Notes: generated by a model not told the origin, from the sequence alone. DNA of 64,000 nt from Stercorarius parasiticus (GCA_013396915.1 VWZL01002060.1:1-64000), one strand, 5' to 3'. Shown: positions 11,731 through 25,800, counted from the first letter of the stretch. A program made the numbers and translations.

Positions 11731-12030
11731 TTTAATTTGGGACATATTTTCTCCCAGCCCATGCATTTTGATGTTTATTTTCGCAAACGGCCAGCCAAGT
11801 TGGCTCTGAGGCAGCGGTAGTTCGAATCCCTAATGGAAGCTGCAGACGGAGCCTTTTAAAGCCCGTCCTGCCTCTGCCAGCCAAGCGTCTTTCCAAATTC
11901 CCCGGAGAAGTGTCCTTGCACCGTTGCGCTCGGCCAGGAGCAGCCACGCGGTGCCAGGCTTGGCTTCGCCGCCAGCCCTGGAAACACGCAGCCCCTTGCA
12001 GCAGCTAATGCGAAGTGACAAACCAGAGCG
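11731..12030. promoter_or_regulatory. CpG-enriched intronic patch, possible regulatory element
   Basis: CpG is clearly more frequent here than in the surrounding intron (TTCGCAAACG, GCGCTCGGCC, CACGCGG, TTCGCCGCC). A GCCAAGTTGGCT palindrome, which resembles NF1 half-sites, lies at about 11792-11803. There is no open frame or repeat match. The regulatory role is inferred from composition only. Confidence 0.3.
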
Positions 12031-15000
12031 GCCGGTTTGGGGGGAACTGGGAGTATGAGGTTTCATGTGTGACCAATTGCAGCTGGTTGCTGCTCAAATC
12101 ATTGCAGGTGCCTCTGGCAGCTGAGGCAGTGACTACCTCCTTTTGCTGCCCCAATTTGTGGGCTTTTTTTTGGAAGAACGCTGCTACAACTGTTAGTCCA
12201 GTTATCCTTAAAATGCATGACGGTAGGGAAAAATATACCGAGGGAGGAGGAAATTTCCATGACACTGTATAATGTGAAGGGGAAATAATACAGTTAGAAA
12301 GCTAGGTATGAATTTCTGCCCAAAAAACTTAAGAGCAAGAAAGCAAAAAAATATTTCCTGACATCTGAAAGCACTTAATGGACTTGTCCTGCAGGATTTT
12401 TACATTTTCTAGATCAGTGGGAAACCAGTAGAAGCACTAGATACTGCAAGGGGGAAACTCAGTGCAGTGTTTTGTATTGACACAAGATGTGGGACTGAAA
12501 TGCAAGCTCATACTTACATACTGTCATCCTCAAACTGACTCATCTTCATCACTGTGCAGGGGTAGAAGGAGGACTGTTCCCATTCTGCAGATGGTAAAAG
12601 CGAGGAGGTGTGTTAGGCTCTCTATCCCAGTCCAGTGGAGACAATTCTCTTTGACCTAGAATTTATCCCCACTGGGATTAGAAACAACTGTCTGAACACT
12701 TTTTCTGTCTGTAAACTTATTTGTCTAAATCCTGTGCCCTTCCCCTTCCTTCTCCATGTCTTCCAGCCTAGTTGCACAGGCAGTGCTGTACTTTGGGTAA
12801 GGAGATGTGTTCAGATGGGGGACAAATGAGCAACTGGGGTTTGGTTGTTTGTTCAAACCAAAGCACATTGGTGGCATGAAGCCTGGCTTCCTTCTTCAGG
12901 TGTATGGTGACACTTGTCCTCTTTTTTAGCTCAAAACACAATGAGTTTATCACCTCCATTTGTCTTCACTGTAAACCCGTTTCAGAGTACAGTCATTTGT
13001 TTGGCTTGCTTTTTGGCTTTCCAGAGCCTCTAGACAGGGTCTGAACAGAGTTTTGTTCTTCTGGGTGTTTTTGATTATATTTTTTATTACGGAAAAATTT
13101 CAGTTAGTTGCATAACTGGATGGTAGTCAGGGAGAGAAAGGAAGGAAAGTCAAAATGGAGGAACAAGCTGTACTGATGTTGGCTGAAGATGGGAATAGAA
13201 ACTCAGATGCTGTAAGTCCCCATTTCCATTACATGGGTAAAGAAGTCCCATTTCAGAGCCTTTGAAGCATGAACATAGCAGCTACATCCACTCAAAATCC
13301 CACATTTTGTTGCAGAGCAAGAAAGCTCTTTTCTCCCTTAAAAGCATCATCTTGGGGCGCAGAAGAGGAGGGATGATGAGGAAGTGGCTTAGCCACAGCA
13401 ACCATAGTGGAGCTCTGCCAGATGCCAGCCCGTGCTTTAAAAGAGCTCTGAGGTCTCAGATGGGTGGGAGAGAGTTTATTCATTGTCTATAAAAGATGCC
13501 ATAAAGTGAGAATTTGTGTGTATGATGTGGCTTATCTGTGGGAAGGAAACAGGCAGCTTATTCTTGGTCTGGAAGTACTTCTGTTGGGCAGGTATCTGTA
13601 AGTAGAGACAAAAAAGAAGTAAATGAGGGAAAATTTAAAAGAACAAACTTGGAAATAAGAAATGAGGAAATAATCCACTGAAATGTGTAGCCAACAGATG
13701 TGGTGAAACCTCCAAGGCTTGGGTCAAGCTGGGAGATTGCAATGGGTCTCAGTCAGAAGAAGACATTCTCCCCTTGCTGCCTGCCGCTGGAGGAAGATCC
13801 ATTGCATGGGTCATGACATGTCTCTGGGAGGGACTATATAGAGTTTCAGAATGCTCTGTCCATGTCCACTTCTCATTCCTCAAACTGGATGGCTGTGGTG
13901 AGAGTAGTGACTTGCTCCCTCTGGAGAGGGGTTGGATCCCCCACGCTGTGGCTGAGCAGCTCCAGGAGGTAGCAGATAGCATCCACAGCTCACATCCATC
14001 AGCTGGATTTGAAAAGACAACCTGGAGGTGAATTTATCTAAAAATCACTTGCAGGTTCCCTGGGTGCTTCAGACAGCTACAGCCACAGTGGACATGAATG
14101 CTGATGTTGGGAAAAGCCCGTGGATTGGAAACGAACAGTTTTAAGAAGACCCCAGGGAAGAGGTGTTACCACCGCCAGTGATTGGGTTTCTGCCCTTTTA
14201 CATGTTTTAGGCTCAGGCACATTTTGTCTGAGTTCAGAGAACACTTCATGACCTGTCCCTTGAAATCCTAATTGAGCCTGTGTTTTCATAAGTCTCAATT
14301 TCAAAGGGCAGGGGAACAAATGTGATTCTTGGTTCTTTTCCCAAAGGTGCGAAACTGTAGATTAAATGTATCCTGGAAATCATATTTTATGCTCAAATGT
14401 TTCCCGCTGCAATAAAAATGGCTCAAAACCACATCCAGTGACAAAACCCTCCTATATTTAACCCATGCCTAGAAGCAGCTAAAATACTGACGGGAAATGT
14501 CCTGGTGCTTCCAAGTCAGTGGCACTCTGGAGCTGCTGGAACACATCCCGCTCCTTATGGACAGTCACCACTTCAGAAACACATTGCAGATGTTGAGGAT
14601 GCGAAGGAGCAGGCTCCTTCCATCACAGCGTTAGGACAGAGAAGGGCTAAAACTAAAATCCCAGACTGGAGGTGTCCCTGAGGCATTTGCTTGCCTGTTC
14701 TGTGTCCGGATTTCAGGATCGACCCCTGGTTCCTGCTCATTGTCAGAAATGTCTGAAACGGGAGAAGCCTCCCGTGGTCGCTACTAATGAAGTGGTGTTT
14801 ATCACGCTCTGGTAATTGCATCTGCTACGGTACTTACAGCATTTCCTGTGTTTTGAAATGGAGAGATCCCAGGCTTGCCCAGGGCTAACTGTGTCCTCTA
14901 ACCTGCTCCTAAGCCCACATGTATCTCTAAACGTTAACATACGCATTGGCAGTGCCCAGGGTGGACCCCAACTCCACAACTACCGAGCTGGGAATGGGAC

Positions 15001-18000
15001 TATCGCTGTCTTAATGTTTGCTTTCAGTATTTATCAGGGGCGGTAGCTTGTCCCTTCCTCTACAGATCCTTTTTAGATCTTTACAGATCTTTTTCTATCT
15101 TGGAAAGATGCAGGCAGTCCTTGCAGGCAGTGGTACAGGCAAACAATGGATTGAGGGAGGGGAGGCAGGTTCTCTAGCTAAATGAAGATTCAGAGCAGAA
15201 TAGAGGTTGTTGCAGATTTGTCCTGTGCTTTCAGCGAAAAGTTCATCTCTCTCTACCCTAGGAGGTCACCAAGCAGATGTTCAAGTGTGGTATTCTCCTA
15301 TTCAACACCTTGGAAATGTGCTTTCAGTTACTGTAACATACCACTAAAAGAAAAAAAATATAACTTTTTTTCTTTTTTCCACCCTCAAGCCCAGAAAGTT
15401 AGGAGATGAAGCTGGCTGGGTGTCACTGGCAGTTCAACCCCTGGGTGGGAATCAGCAGTCAGACTGGGATACCTACCTTATGGGAGCAACTCAACTGCCT
15501 GAATGGTAACTGCCTGTTACCATTTGAGATGCCGAAGGGGATCTGAGAGACCAGGAACAGCAGAATCACTGCAGGTATCACTGAAACGATAATCACTGAA
15601 ACATCACCTTCTCCAAGGGGCAGCTGGAAACCGCACAGGCATTTCAGGTGGCACTAGGTGTCACAGGGTGGGCAGCTGAATCACACTTCTAGGCAGTGCA
15701 AACAAAAGAAGATAGAGACCAATTCAGCAGACCAAAGAAAGGTGTTTGCTTTAGGACAAGCTGAGCAGTCATCTGTGCTCCTCTGCAGATGTCTTAAGCA
15801 CACTAAGTTGTCCAAGAAGGAGCTAGACACCTTGTTTGGGCTCTAGATCTCCATTGACTTATGAAAACTCAAGACACTGTTCTTTATAGACAACTACTTG
15901 TTGACTACTTAGTCTGTGAGCTGAAATCTATCCCATGTTTTGCTTACATTTTTACTTGTGAGAATTGCCAACAGAAATACTACTCACAGAAATGCTGGAG
16001 AAAACAGAGCTATGTGATACCAGCGTTGTGCCCTCTGCTTTGCAGCACTAATGCTTCCTCTGTGCATAAATTGATATTGAAGCGACAGGTTAAGGAATGT
16101 GCATCTTGTGGCACATAAAACATGGTATGGGTTCGTGTGAGTCCTAAGTGAAAAGGCTCCACTGAAAACCCAATAAGAAGTAATTGGTGGCTTTCTCCTA
16201 GAGGTAAAGGCTATTTCTGGTGTGGAGCTCCAGATCTTCAATGCCATGGCTGCAAGACCTTCCTGATTGTTAGGGGAGTATCTCTGCCACACCAGAGTAT
16301 GGTGAGAAGGCAGATGTTTGACTGCTAAAGTCTTTAGCTCTTTTGAGCTCATATTCTGGTCTGGCCTTGGCCCCATATGGACTTACCAGGGACTAAAAGG
16401 CACTGACGTGGTCCTGGAGTGTTTACGCTACAACACCCTGACCATGACTATGGCTCTGTCCCACTGTCTGCTTTTCCTGGATATAGCAGTTCTGGGCTTA
16501 GATTCAGTGGATTCTGGAAAAGTGAAGAGTTTGAAACAAGCGTTGCCGCCTGCCTGGGGTCCTCCTTCCATAGCTGTTGCTGTGTGGAGCAGGTGGCTTG
16601 AATTTGGCTGGAGCTTATGGTACATTTTGGAGCCTTTATCTTCTAGCTTATAAAGCCTTTTGGATATGATTTGCTGAATGCATGTAAGATGTTGAGTTTT
16701 ATTTTGTGGATTTAAATCCAATCTTCTAAATTGCTTTAAAGTAATTCCTTTTGTTTTGAAATTCCAAAGCCCCTACCTCCCCCTTTTTTTAAATGCTTGT
16801 GGTCAATTACAGACTGATTTAGAAAATGGTGCAAAACGTATAAATAAATCAAAAAAGCATTTTTCAAAATGGTGTTAGGAAAAGAAAAAAAAAGAGGACA
16901 CATATGTTATCAATACTTTATCAAAAGGTAACAATGTCTCTGACCATAGAAAACCTTAGACTCCAAAGTTTGCAGGAACAATTGGAATAAGCTTTCTAAT
17001 CCAGGCAACATTGTTGAAACCGTCATGTAAGACGACCTCTTTACATGAGGCTCTCTGAATTACTTCAACATTTGTTTTAGGGCTTTTTCTATTTGGTCTC
17101 CAAATACATACTCTTAGATGGGACTCTGAACTTAACTTTTTCCATGCATTTTAGGTATAAATATTCTGGTTTGGGATTGGCTTCTTGTTTGGGTTTTTTT
17201 GAGTAGTTGAAAGGAGTTAGAGAGCTTGTCTGCTTCAGCATTGCTCACAAAATGTGAGTAAGGACTGAATTTCATTGCATATAGGGCTCTAAAGCCCTGC
17301 AGCCAACAGCGGAGTGGAGTATAGGAGCTTTTTGACAGGTGCTTCAGCATTGGAAGCCCTGCATTGAAGCAAAAGAGTGTCTTCTGAGGAAAAAGTGGAG
17401 AATACAAGTTGGGGCTACAAAAGAAGTGTAAGATATCTGCCGGTTTCACTTTAAAAGTTTGAAATAGAAATCAAATTATATTCAAGTGAAGCAAGCTATT
17501 GAGCAGCCAAATCAACTGTGCTTTGTACTGTCTACTTGGTGGAAGCAGTTTGGGACCTTGTCCCATGTCCACTGAAACTCATGCTGACTTTAAAGGAAGA
17601 GGAAGCATGTCTTAAGGAATATAGTCCACTGTCTCCTCTTCCTGAGCCTGCACCTGTAATTTGAGAAGTGTGTAATCCATGGTTGCGATGGAAGAAGTTG
17701 GTAAGAGGCACTTTGGGCACTTTTGGGCTGGAGAAAACTAAAGATGCTGTGCAGAAGAACCAGCCAAGCCAACCACAATGTTGCTTCTCTTTGTGGGGTT
17801 TGAATAGAGGATTGCTCCATGCCAGACAGAGGAGGCATGATTTTGTGGAAAACTCTCAATTTCTGGAAAAGGAAAAGGGCAAGAGATAGGGTTGTCTCTT
17901 GCCATGATGAAGCAAGCAGTAGCATGGTGCCTGAAAGATATCAATGATTCTGTGAAGATTTGCTCTTAGGAGCTAAAACACTGTATCGGTTTATATTGCC

Positions 18001-21000
18001 TCAAACCGTTATTTAGAATTCGTCGTTCCTTACGTGACCCAATTTCTGTGGAGAGTTGAACTTGGAAGCAGAAGATCCAACCAGATCTAAGAAACTTGAG
18101 CATCATATTTCTAAATTAAAAGATCAATTAACCTAGTAGTTGTAGTAGTCTAAAGGCCTGGTTGACCCCTTGAAGGGAACAGTGAGTCATGCCGTAGTTA
18201 GTACGAAGGCCTAGGAAACTTAAACTTTCCAAGGACGAGCAGTTAAGAAAAATTGATGTGGTTTGTTCTAGGCACAGGTTTGCTTAGCTGGGCTGATCCT
18301 CAAGCTTTCAGCTGCAGGCTCCTCAGGTGTTGAGTTGCTGGGATGGTGGATGCTGCAGGGGTCAGGGCTTGTTGGATAAAGGATTTCTTAGACAACTTCA
18401 CTCATATGTTAATACCTACTACGTAGACACCTAGAGCAGGATTTGGTTACCTAACCATAGGACACTTAGGCCATTTGAAATGCCCTAAGCTGGCCAAGAC
18501 CTTTGTGCAAGGCTGGCAGATATGTCACGGGACTTGTGTAAAGCTCTAAATCATCTGCAGTGGCAGATGTTGGGTGGGAACCCACCTGCAAATGCATACC
18601 ACATGAAATATGCACCACCTGAAATGAAGGTAGACACCTCCATTTGGGCAACTGGGTTGTCTCCTTAGAGTAAGTTGTCTAGCCTAGAGCTGGATCCAGA
18701 CCTGGAGGACATGAAGTTGAACAAAGGCCCATAAAAAGTACTTTTTTCTGCTCATCTCAAAAAGCTTTTGAATGGATTTGTCTTGAAGGATCACAGTAAT
18801 CGTGAAAAAAAAAAAAGTCACAGTACTCTTGAAGAGTTTTGGTTTTGTATTGGTCTACATGCTGTTCTAGTGAAGAGGAACTTGGTCATGGAGTGCCAGT
18901 GAGGTGGAGAAAACACATTTTTACCTGGCGTGGCATCATGCCCATTGACTGATGACCTCACCCTGCAGAAACTTCACAAAGTGAAATCCAAAGTGAATTG
19001 GAGTTATGCATAAGGAAACTTTCTGAGAAACCACCAAGAGAGTGCCCAGAATTTACAGGTTGCTTCAGCATCGCTTTTCCTCTGACAAGGGCCACAAAGA
19101 AAAACTGCGATACCAAATCCAGGGTCTGGAGTCCTGTGTAGAAGCTTGCTCGTGGAGCTCTGTGTGCAGCAGTGGAGTAGGTTCCATGCCTTCAACCAGG
19201 TATCTCTTCTCAGTGCTTTTCTGGAGGGGCTTCTCCACCTGCTCACAATAACAGGATCCAGAGGAGACCAGCCTCATCCACCAAAGGTCAGCTTTTACCA
19301 GTACCCCTCTCCAGCACAGCACTGGCTTTCAGAAATTCCCAGGAGTTCAGGTAAATATTTGACCACTGTTAACCAGGGCAGAGTGACATGGAGAGCATGC
19401 CAGAAAAACCAAATGAGCAGCTTAATGGCTGAGAGTTCAGGTCTGTGAAATCAGCAGAGGTTCATCAAACACAGGGGTCTCACCCAGTCTCTGGTCCTGG
19501 AGTTTTTGTGTTGGAAACCAAATCATCTGCTTGGGAGGCCACGCTCTTGACATGGGAACAGTGATATATACTACTCATAAAAAAAAGCCACTGCAAATTG
19601 TGGCTATAAGAGAAAAATACTAAAGGGTAGTGCAGTTTGGAGCTATAGATGCGCCAAGGTGGGGCTTTTGATAACTGTTACTTCATGGCCCCTTGTCTGT
19701 CATTTGCCTAATTTCCAGGGGGAACCGAGTAGGAGAATGGAAGTCTCCATTCAGGACCTCGTTTATGGCTGTTTCAATTTTCTGGGATGACATGTTCAGA
19801 CATAGTTGCAAGCAGCAAACTGGTGTGTCATTAATAAATCAAGATGACTCATGTTTCCTGGTGTCTCACACACAAATGTTTAGAGGGGGAAATACAACAG
19901 AAGATAAGAGTAGGAAACCAATTTTCTTAAAATCATTCTTAAAAGCCTCCATCGAGGTGAAATGTGGGTGAGTTTCTTCAGTTAATATCCTTGAGCCAAG
20001 CAAAGCCAGCTTCCAAGCAGTCCACGGGATGAGTTTGTTAGGAAGGCAGTGTTAACAAGGGGTGATTTTAGTGACCTGTCAGGGATTTTCACAGGCCCTT
20101 TTGGGTTGGGAGCTCCCTTCCAGCTCCTGTCCCAGCCTTGCCTTCTAAAATTGGCAATAAATTATTTCCCGTTGATGGCAAAGAAGAAGAAAGCACAGAG
20201 GAATGACACAAAGTCCGTGGATTGGGAAGAATGAGCATGATGTGAAAATCAAGTTGCCTACATCTGGCACCTGCACCCCATCAGTGGTGACCTGGGAGGG
20301 TACGGGCATCAGTACCTAATGTCTGGTTATCAAGTGAAGGTGAGCTTCAGAGCTGAAATGGCCCTTGCCGCCTGCTTGGCTGTGAAAGAACCGAAATGAA
20401 CCTATTGCACTAGGTTTTTTTCACATACAGCAAAAGACTGTCAACATTCCGACCCCCTGCCCCCCAAAACCAAAAGCGCCCTATACCAAGAGATATCTAA
20501 AGCGAATATCTAGGGAAGAGTGTAAGAGGAGGGTAATGATATATGGTGGTTCCTGCTGATGCTTTCCCAGCCTCCAGCGTTTTCAGGTGAAGGACTCTCT
20601 GTGGTGAAGTAATTTCCATATATTTAACTGTTTCTATATATTCAGTGACTTTCAGTGGATGAAGCTGTCCAGCCTCTTCTTGACAGTCATCACTTTTTGG
20701 TTGCTTTGAACCTCGTTCCTACTGTATCATCTGATACCCCCCGATTCTTCCGCTGGAAGATGCTGTCAGCCTCTATTTACTCCCTCCAAGGCACTCGTGA
20801 TTGCATAGACCTCTATCCTACATCCTCTCATAGCACAGGACTCAAGGTTATAGACCGTGCTTGATGTCTGAGCCTCAAAAGAGGTTGTTTCTGTCCTATC
20901 CTGGATGGGAATCAGCTACCACAAATGCTCTGTCCATGAGAAAAGAGGGAGTAAAGCCCCTTCCCTGACTGTCTGGGACCTCCCACTGCTATCGCCACAG

Positions 21001-21670
21001 GGAAAATTCAAAGTTTTGCCTAGACTACTGGAAGTGCCAACAGGGAAAGCAAATATTTGTGTGTAAGACTTAACCCCAAAAAGATTAAGTGCAGATGGAT
21101 GTCAATAGTGCCAGCAACCTGCGAGAGAAAGTGAAAACTGAGAAGGACGTGAAAACAGAACGTGGTGCGGAAAAAAAAAAAAGAATAAAATGCAAAACAG
21201 ATTAGAAGCAAATGAGGGAGAAGGAAAATTTCAAAGGGGCTTTTTGCTTTCCCAAAGAAGGGCAGCATGCAGACCAGCCAGAGGAGCACTGCAGCAGGGC
21301 TCATACGGGTTAGCAGCTCAGGAGGCTCCCAGGGTGAGCACGAAGTAGGGAAGGGGTAGGAATATCAGCATGAGGAATGCAGCTTGGTGGGATGCTACAT
21401 GGACAGTAGATGCCTTTGGAAATCGGGAAGGGTCCTGGAGGTGATGAATATCTTGCACGGTCTTTAGTTCCCACCTCTTCAGCTCTGGAAGTCAATTGCT
21501 AGCTGGGGAAATGGTGATCCATGGGAAGAGGTTTGGTTTTGTGAAGCTTGGCCCATGTTCTGTGGGAGGAGAGCCGTGCAGTTTGGAAAATATCCCTCTC
21601 AGGAAAATCATAAGTGGTAGGGCTGTCTAGACTAGTCAGGAAGGTGTGAACAAATAACCAGGGGAAAATA
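12031..21670. other. Intron 2 unique sequence
   Basis: Nearly 10 kb with no recognised transposon and no coding exon. It contains short A or T runs (for example near 16860-16890, 18805 and 21170) and AT-rich tracts. A weak SINE-like stretch near 12570-12610 was not strong enough to annotate. Confidence 0.5.
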
Positions 21671-21694
21671 GAAGAAGAAGAAGAAGAAGAAGAA
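21671..21694. repeat. (GAA)8 microsatellite
   Basis: Eight uninterrupted GAA units, followed by AAAGAAAG. The purine strand is the CCDC3 sense strand. Confidence 0.97.
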
Positions 21695-21779
21695 AAGAAA
21701 GCGTGATTCCTCACCTAGAATTAAATTAAGATGTCAGGAAAAAAATGAATCAAAGCTTCAAAGGATGCAAACAGAAGAT

Positions 21780-22260
21780 GCTCTTAACTGACTTCATTCT
21801 AATGCTGTGAACCTGGTTAACAAGGAGGGGAGATCAGACAGGCCCGTCATTGGACTTACATGCCGCTGCTGGAAGTGGGTGGGGAGATGTGTGATAGGAA
21901 TGTTACAATTAATTATTATAAATCTCTTCATAACGACTGTGTGGGCAGCATGCAGGTGTGTGTGAGGACCTTGGCAGCCTGACAAAAATATAATTATCGG
22001 TTACAGAGTTAGCGGTGATACAGAAGCAAATGTTCTTCGGCGCTTCGTCGATCAGCAAACTGGTAATTAGCAATTGCTAGAGGCCACCGTGTTTCTCTGG
22101 AGAGGAAAGTAGCACCTCCTTAAACACCTGGATGTGGCGTGGGTGGGAGCACAGCAGGGAGCGTGACTTACCTGGGAGACTGCAATTACAGCGAGGATTT
22201 CCTGACTCGGAAATCAAACCAGAACCGTTCTGCCTTAAATCTTTTTTTTTTTTTGATCTG
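21780..22260. promoter_or_regulatory. AT-rich candidate conserved non-coding block
   Basis: The stretch 21895-22080 carries several TAAT/ATTA cores (CAATTAATTATTATAAATC at about 21908, ATAATTATCGGTTAC near 21990, GGTAATTAGCAATTG at 22061) beside CpG-containing motifs such as GGCGCTTCGTCGATC. It is neither a repeat nor coding. A T12 run ends near 22254. The enhancer-like role is inferred. Confidence 0.3.
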
Positions 22261-22360
22261 CAACTGGAAATAGGTAGAAATATACGTCCATTTAATCCTA
22301 CTTAAATACAATGGCTTTTTAAACTGAAGTACATCATTAATCTTTAATTTACCAGGGGTC

Positions 22361-22480
22361 ATGATGGACTCCCCATCACTGAAAGAGGGGTTGGATCTTT
22401 TTTCTTGGAAAGATACGCACCTGTTGAGTTCATTTGGTGACTTGCAACAATTCTATAGAGGAAGTCAGATCTAATGGTTT
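22361..22480 (+). mobile_element. Old CR1 remnant (reptile/turtle-type 3' region)
   Basis: The order of motifs (ATGATGGACTCCCCATCACTG, then a GGATCTTTTTTCTTGG-like section, then AGGAAGTCAGATCTAATGG) follows the 3' part of old amniote CR1 families, in which a GGAGGTCAGACTAGATGATC motif precedes the tail. It is much more diverged than the other CR1 copies, so it probably predates modern birds. The match is from memory of the family pattern and edges are approximate. Confidence 0.5.
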
Positions 22481-22553
22481 ATGGTTTATGGTTGGACTCC
22501 ATGATCTGAAAGGTCCCTTCCAACCTAGACAGTTCTACGATTCTATAATTCTA
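22481..22553 (+). mobile_element. Short CR1 3' tail
   Basis: GGTTGGACTCCATGATCTGA followed by AGGTCCCTTCCAACC and two degenerate ATTCTATG units. It directly follows the older CR1 remnant, possibly as a second insertion or as the end of the same element. Confidence 0.8.
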
Positions 22554-22774
22554 ATCTGGTTTAAACAGAACTGATTTTTGTTGCCCCTGTTGGCCTATAC
22601 TGGACCTGAGCTTTCAGCACGTTATTTTCTAGCTTAGCTAACAAAAAACTTGGGGTTTGGGGCCATACGCCATGTAACGGAGAATTCAGTATCCTTGCCC
22701 CAAAGCCCATCCTCAGTGATTTGTTTCCCTGTGGGCTGTAGGAAACCTTGTACAGCCATGCTCACAAAAAAATT

Positions 22775-22879
22775 TGAGCAACCTGGTCTAGTGGGAGGTG
22801 TCCCTGCCCATGCAGGGGGGTTGGAACTAGATGATCTTTAAGGTCGCTTCCAACCCAAACCATTCTATGATTCTATAAA
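22775..22879 (+). mobile_element. Short CR1 3' end
   Basis: It starts TGAGCAACCTGGTCTAGTGG and continues GTGTCCCTGCCCATGCAGGG, ACTAGATGATCTTTAAGGTC, CCAACCC and ATTCTATGATTCTATAA. It is a severely 5'-truncated CR1, about 105 bp, of the same type as those at 25950 and 39019. Confidence 0.92.
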
Positions 22880-25800
22880 TCCCAGGCACAGGAGCGAACA
22901 AGAAGCAGCCCTGAAAGCAAGGTCAGAAGCTGTCCAAGGCACCCTTTTACCAAGCTCAACTATAGCTGAAGAGTCAGGGTGAGAAAAAGCATTGCTGTAT
23001 GGAGGCTGTCTTCTAAAATCACTTCAGAACAGGAGCCTTTTAGAGTTCCCCATCAAATGCAACAAAACATGCTGTAGAGCAGCTTTAAAAACAGGGGGAA
23101 GGCAAGGGCCGATACCTCTCCATCACAGCAGTGACAGCCAAGTAGTGCTTGTCAGGCCCGGGTTCCTTTAAAAATGCGTGCTGAGCCCTTTCGCAGTCTT
23201 AGTGCTGTTTGCTGAAGTAGTAAGGAAATGGGAAAGTGTCCAGAAAACCGGTTCAACTCAGCTGACACCGTGAAGTTTGAAAAAAGGAGCAGGAAGGAGA
23301 TAGAGGTCTGCAGCACACTGCTGACCTTCCACCGGCCATGGGTGCAGTGATGCATCACGCTGGTCCTGCCCGCACAGCCCCGCGCTTGGACGTGTCCAGC
23401 AGCTGTTGAAAGGGGTGCTGGAATAACATCTGCTCACGGCTGCCACGGGGTTTTTTTTTGGCATCCTGATGGAAATAGGGAGAGGGGTTTTTGATGTTGC
23501 CTTCAGGAAGCTTTTGACTTTGCTGACTACAGGGAGCGAGGGTGCCCCATAACACCGCATTGCCCTTGAAGACATGGAAAATCTGCAACAGTGAATTGAT
23601 TGTATTTTGTCAGAGCTGAGCAGAGCTGTGTCCTCTTCCTCTGAAGTTCTGCAAGCCTTACAGATGCTGTGTGTGAATTATTTGTGTGCTGTAATGCATA
23701 TAGTGGTTTAATGCATAATACACACATAGGATGAAGACTGAGGAGTGCCCATCTGTGGTCCCTACAGACATGCTTTGCATGGCCATTACTGTAACTTCGT
23801 TATTTCTTAACCAGGATTTTTAAAGTCCAGGCAACTCTGCATCCACTGTGTCACCATCCAAGATTCAAAACTCAGTTCAGAACTGATTAGGTATAAGGGC
23901 ATATAAGCCCTTGCTATTTAGCACAGCGGGGAGTTGATACTAGAAGATACTTAACTATCTTTTCAGGTAATGTAGAGTTTATTACAGGATTCTTCCCTTT
24001 TCCTCTTCCCCTGCGTACGATTTTGTGTCAACCTCTTGAACCATGACTCATACGTACAAAAATAAAGTAATAAATGAGTTTGAAATCTGAAGTCACTTTT
24101 AGAATTTGTTGGATAAAAGTGGCTTTGTTAGTTTACTCTACTTTGATAAGCAGTAAAGGTGGAACATTGCTTTGTGAGGTCTTCTTTCACCACTCTCTGG
24201 AGTAGACTTGGATCTGGGGTTGGCCAAATGAAGAGGCAAAGGGCTGCCTGCAAACCCAAGGAGGAGCCTGAACTTCTGGGCGCAGCCCAGTGACTGAATC
24301 AACTGGTGTTCATGTTGGATTATCCCTATAATTGTTTCTTGATTATTGCTACATATGCGTAAGTTTTATTCTAATTGTCCGAAATGGCCTTGAATAATTA
24401 AGCTTTGAGATGCATGGGAAATATTCCCTCAGCAATCAAAGGTATACACGAGGATGTGGCATGCATTTTCAACAGTCTTCACTAAATTTAAGTATTCAAA
24501 TTAGTGACTTAAGACATGAGTTTACACCTACCCAACAATGATACCACCGACTTCAAAAGGCATGTGTAAGCTGACATGTGGCTGTTGGACAAATGGCAGT
24601 TTCTTTAGCTGCTATCGCATTACTTTTGATCTCCTTTCTGTCGCCTTATCCAAATTACCACCTGATCATGTAAGCAAGTCTTCGACTCATTGCCTTGAGT
24701 CTAAAGCAGAGCATCTCCTCTGATATGTCACTCCCTATCCCCTCACACAAAGGAAAAGGTCACAGCAAACTCAATTTCTTGGCATTTTGGAGTAGATCTG
24801 AACATCTGTGGCTTTTACTGAACTCAGTCCAGCTCCAGTCTCATGGTGTGCATGAAAATCATGTTCTGGTTGTGTCGCAGGGTCTTACTTCACAACTGGA
24901 GTATCCAAACAATTTTTTTGCTGGCTTTAAGGTGTGGACAGTCATTAGCAGAGCTGGGAGGCAGTATGGGGATCCCCATATCTACTCACTTCTTCTTACT
25001 TCTAGACATCTGCCTTCCTTCACATGTAACTCTGAAACCACTTTCCCTGTCTCTTTGCCTGCATCTCATGTGTGGTATTTTGGGGAGAGCTCATTACAGC
25101 CAAGCTCAAGTGTAGCCAGTGCTTAGTTACCAGTGCAAACATATCATGAATGTCTGTCTTGCATTAGGATCTTTCCAGAAGGCATTAAAACACCAGCCAA
25201 GGTGGCTTCATGGGCTCTGCGTTGTCCCAGCGCTTGTTGGTTCAACTTTTCTTAAAAAAAGTGGGAGTTTGGGAGAGTGTGGATGTCAGCACCAGTAAGG
25301 ATTTGCAGTGTGTCAAGTAGAGGGAAACAGGCGGGTTATTTTAGAGCCAAGCCAGCCCTCTTTTTCGCTTGAGCTTTCAAGTGAAACTTCAGGGAGAGAA
25401 ATGTAGCGAGCTCCAGTGGTAGATGTCTCTTTGGGGAGCCGCCAGCTGCTATTTCTGAGTTACAATTGGATTACACAGTCCTGGAGCCTCATTGCACATT
25501 CATCACCACCTCCTGTCCACAGCCGAGCTGTGAGGGGCCCCCGCCAACCCAGTGCCGAGACCTTGAGAGGCTGGAGCTGGCCCCTCAGGAAGGATTGGAG
25601 GCTGTGCAATGGTTGTGAGGGCTACGGTTTTCTGAAGTTTTCCCAAGCCACGGAGCTCAGGGAAAACACTTGTGGGAACAGCAGCTGTCCTAGGTTTGTC
25701 AAGAAGTCATGTCAAAGCACTGCAATCTGCTTCATGACAGGGAATGAGCCTGATGAGTTGGAGGTTTTGGTGCACACTGAGTAGATTCCTCCTGGGGGAA

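Noticed and set aside
11817..11835. TAGTTCGAATCCC, like a tRNA T-loop/B-box
   Set aside because: No A-box at the right distance upstream and the flanks cannot pair as an acceptor stem.
12570..12610. CCCATTCTGCAGATGGTAAAA, faintly MIR-like
   Set aside because: Too short and diverged to separate from chance.
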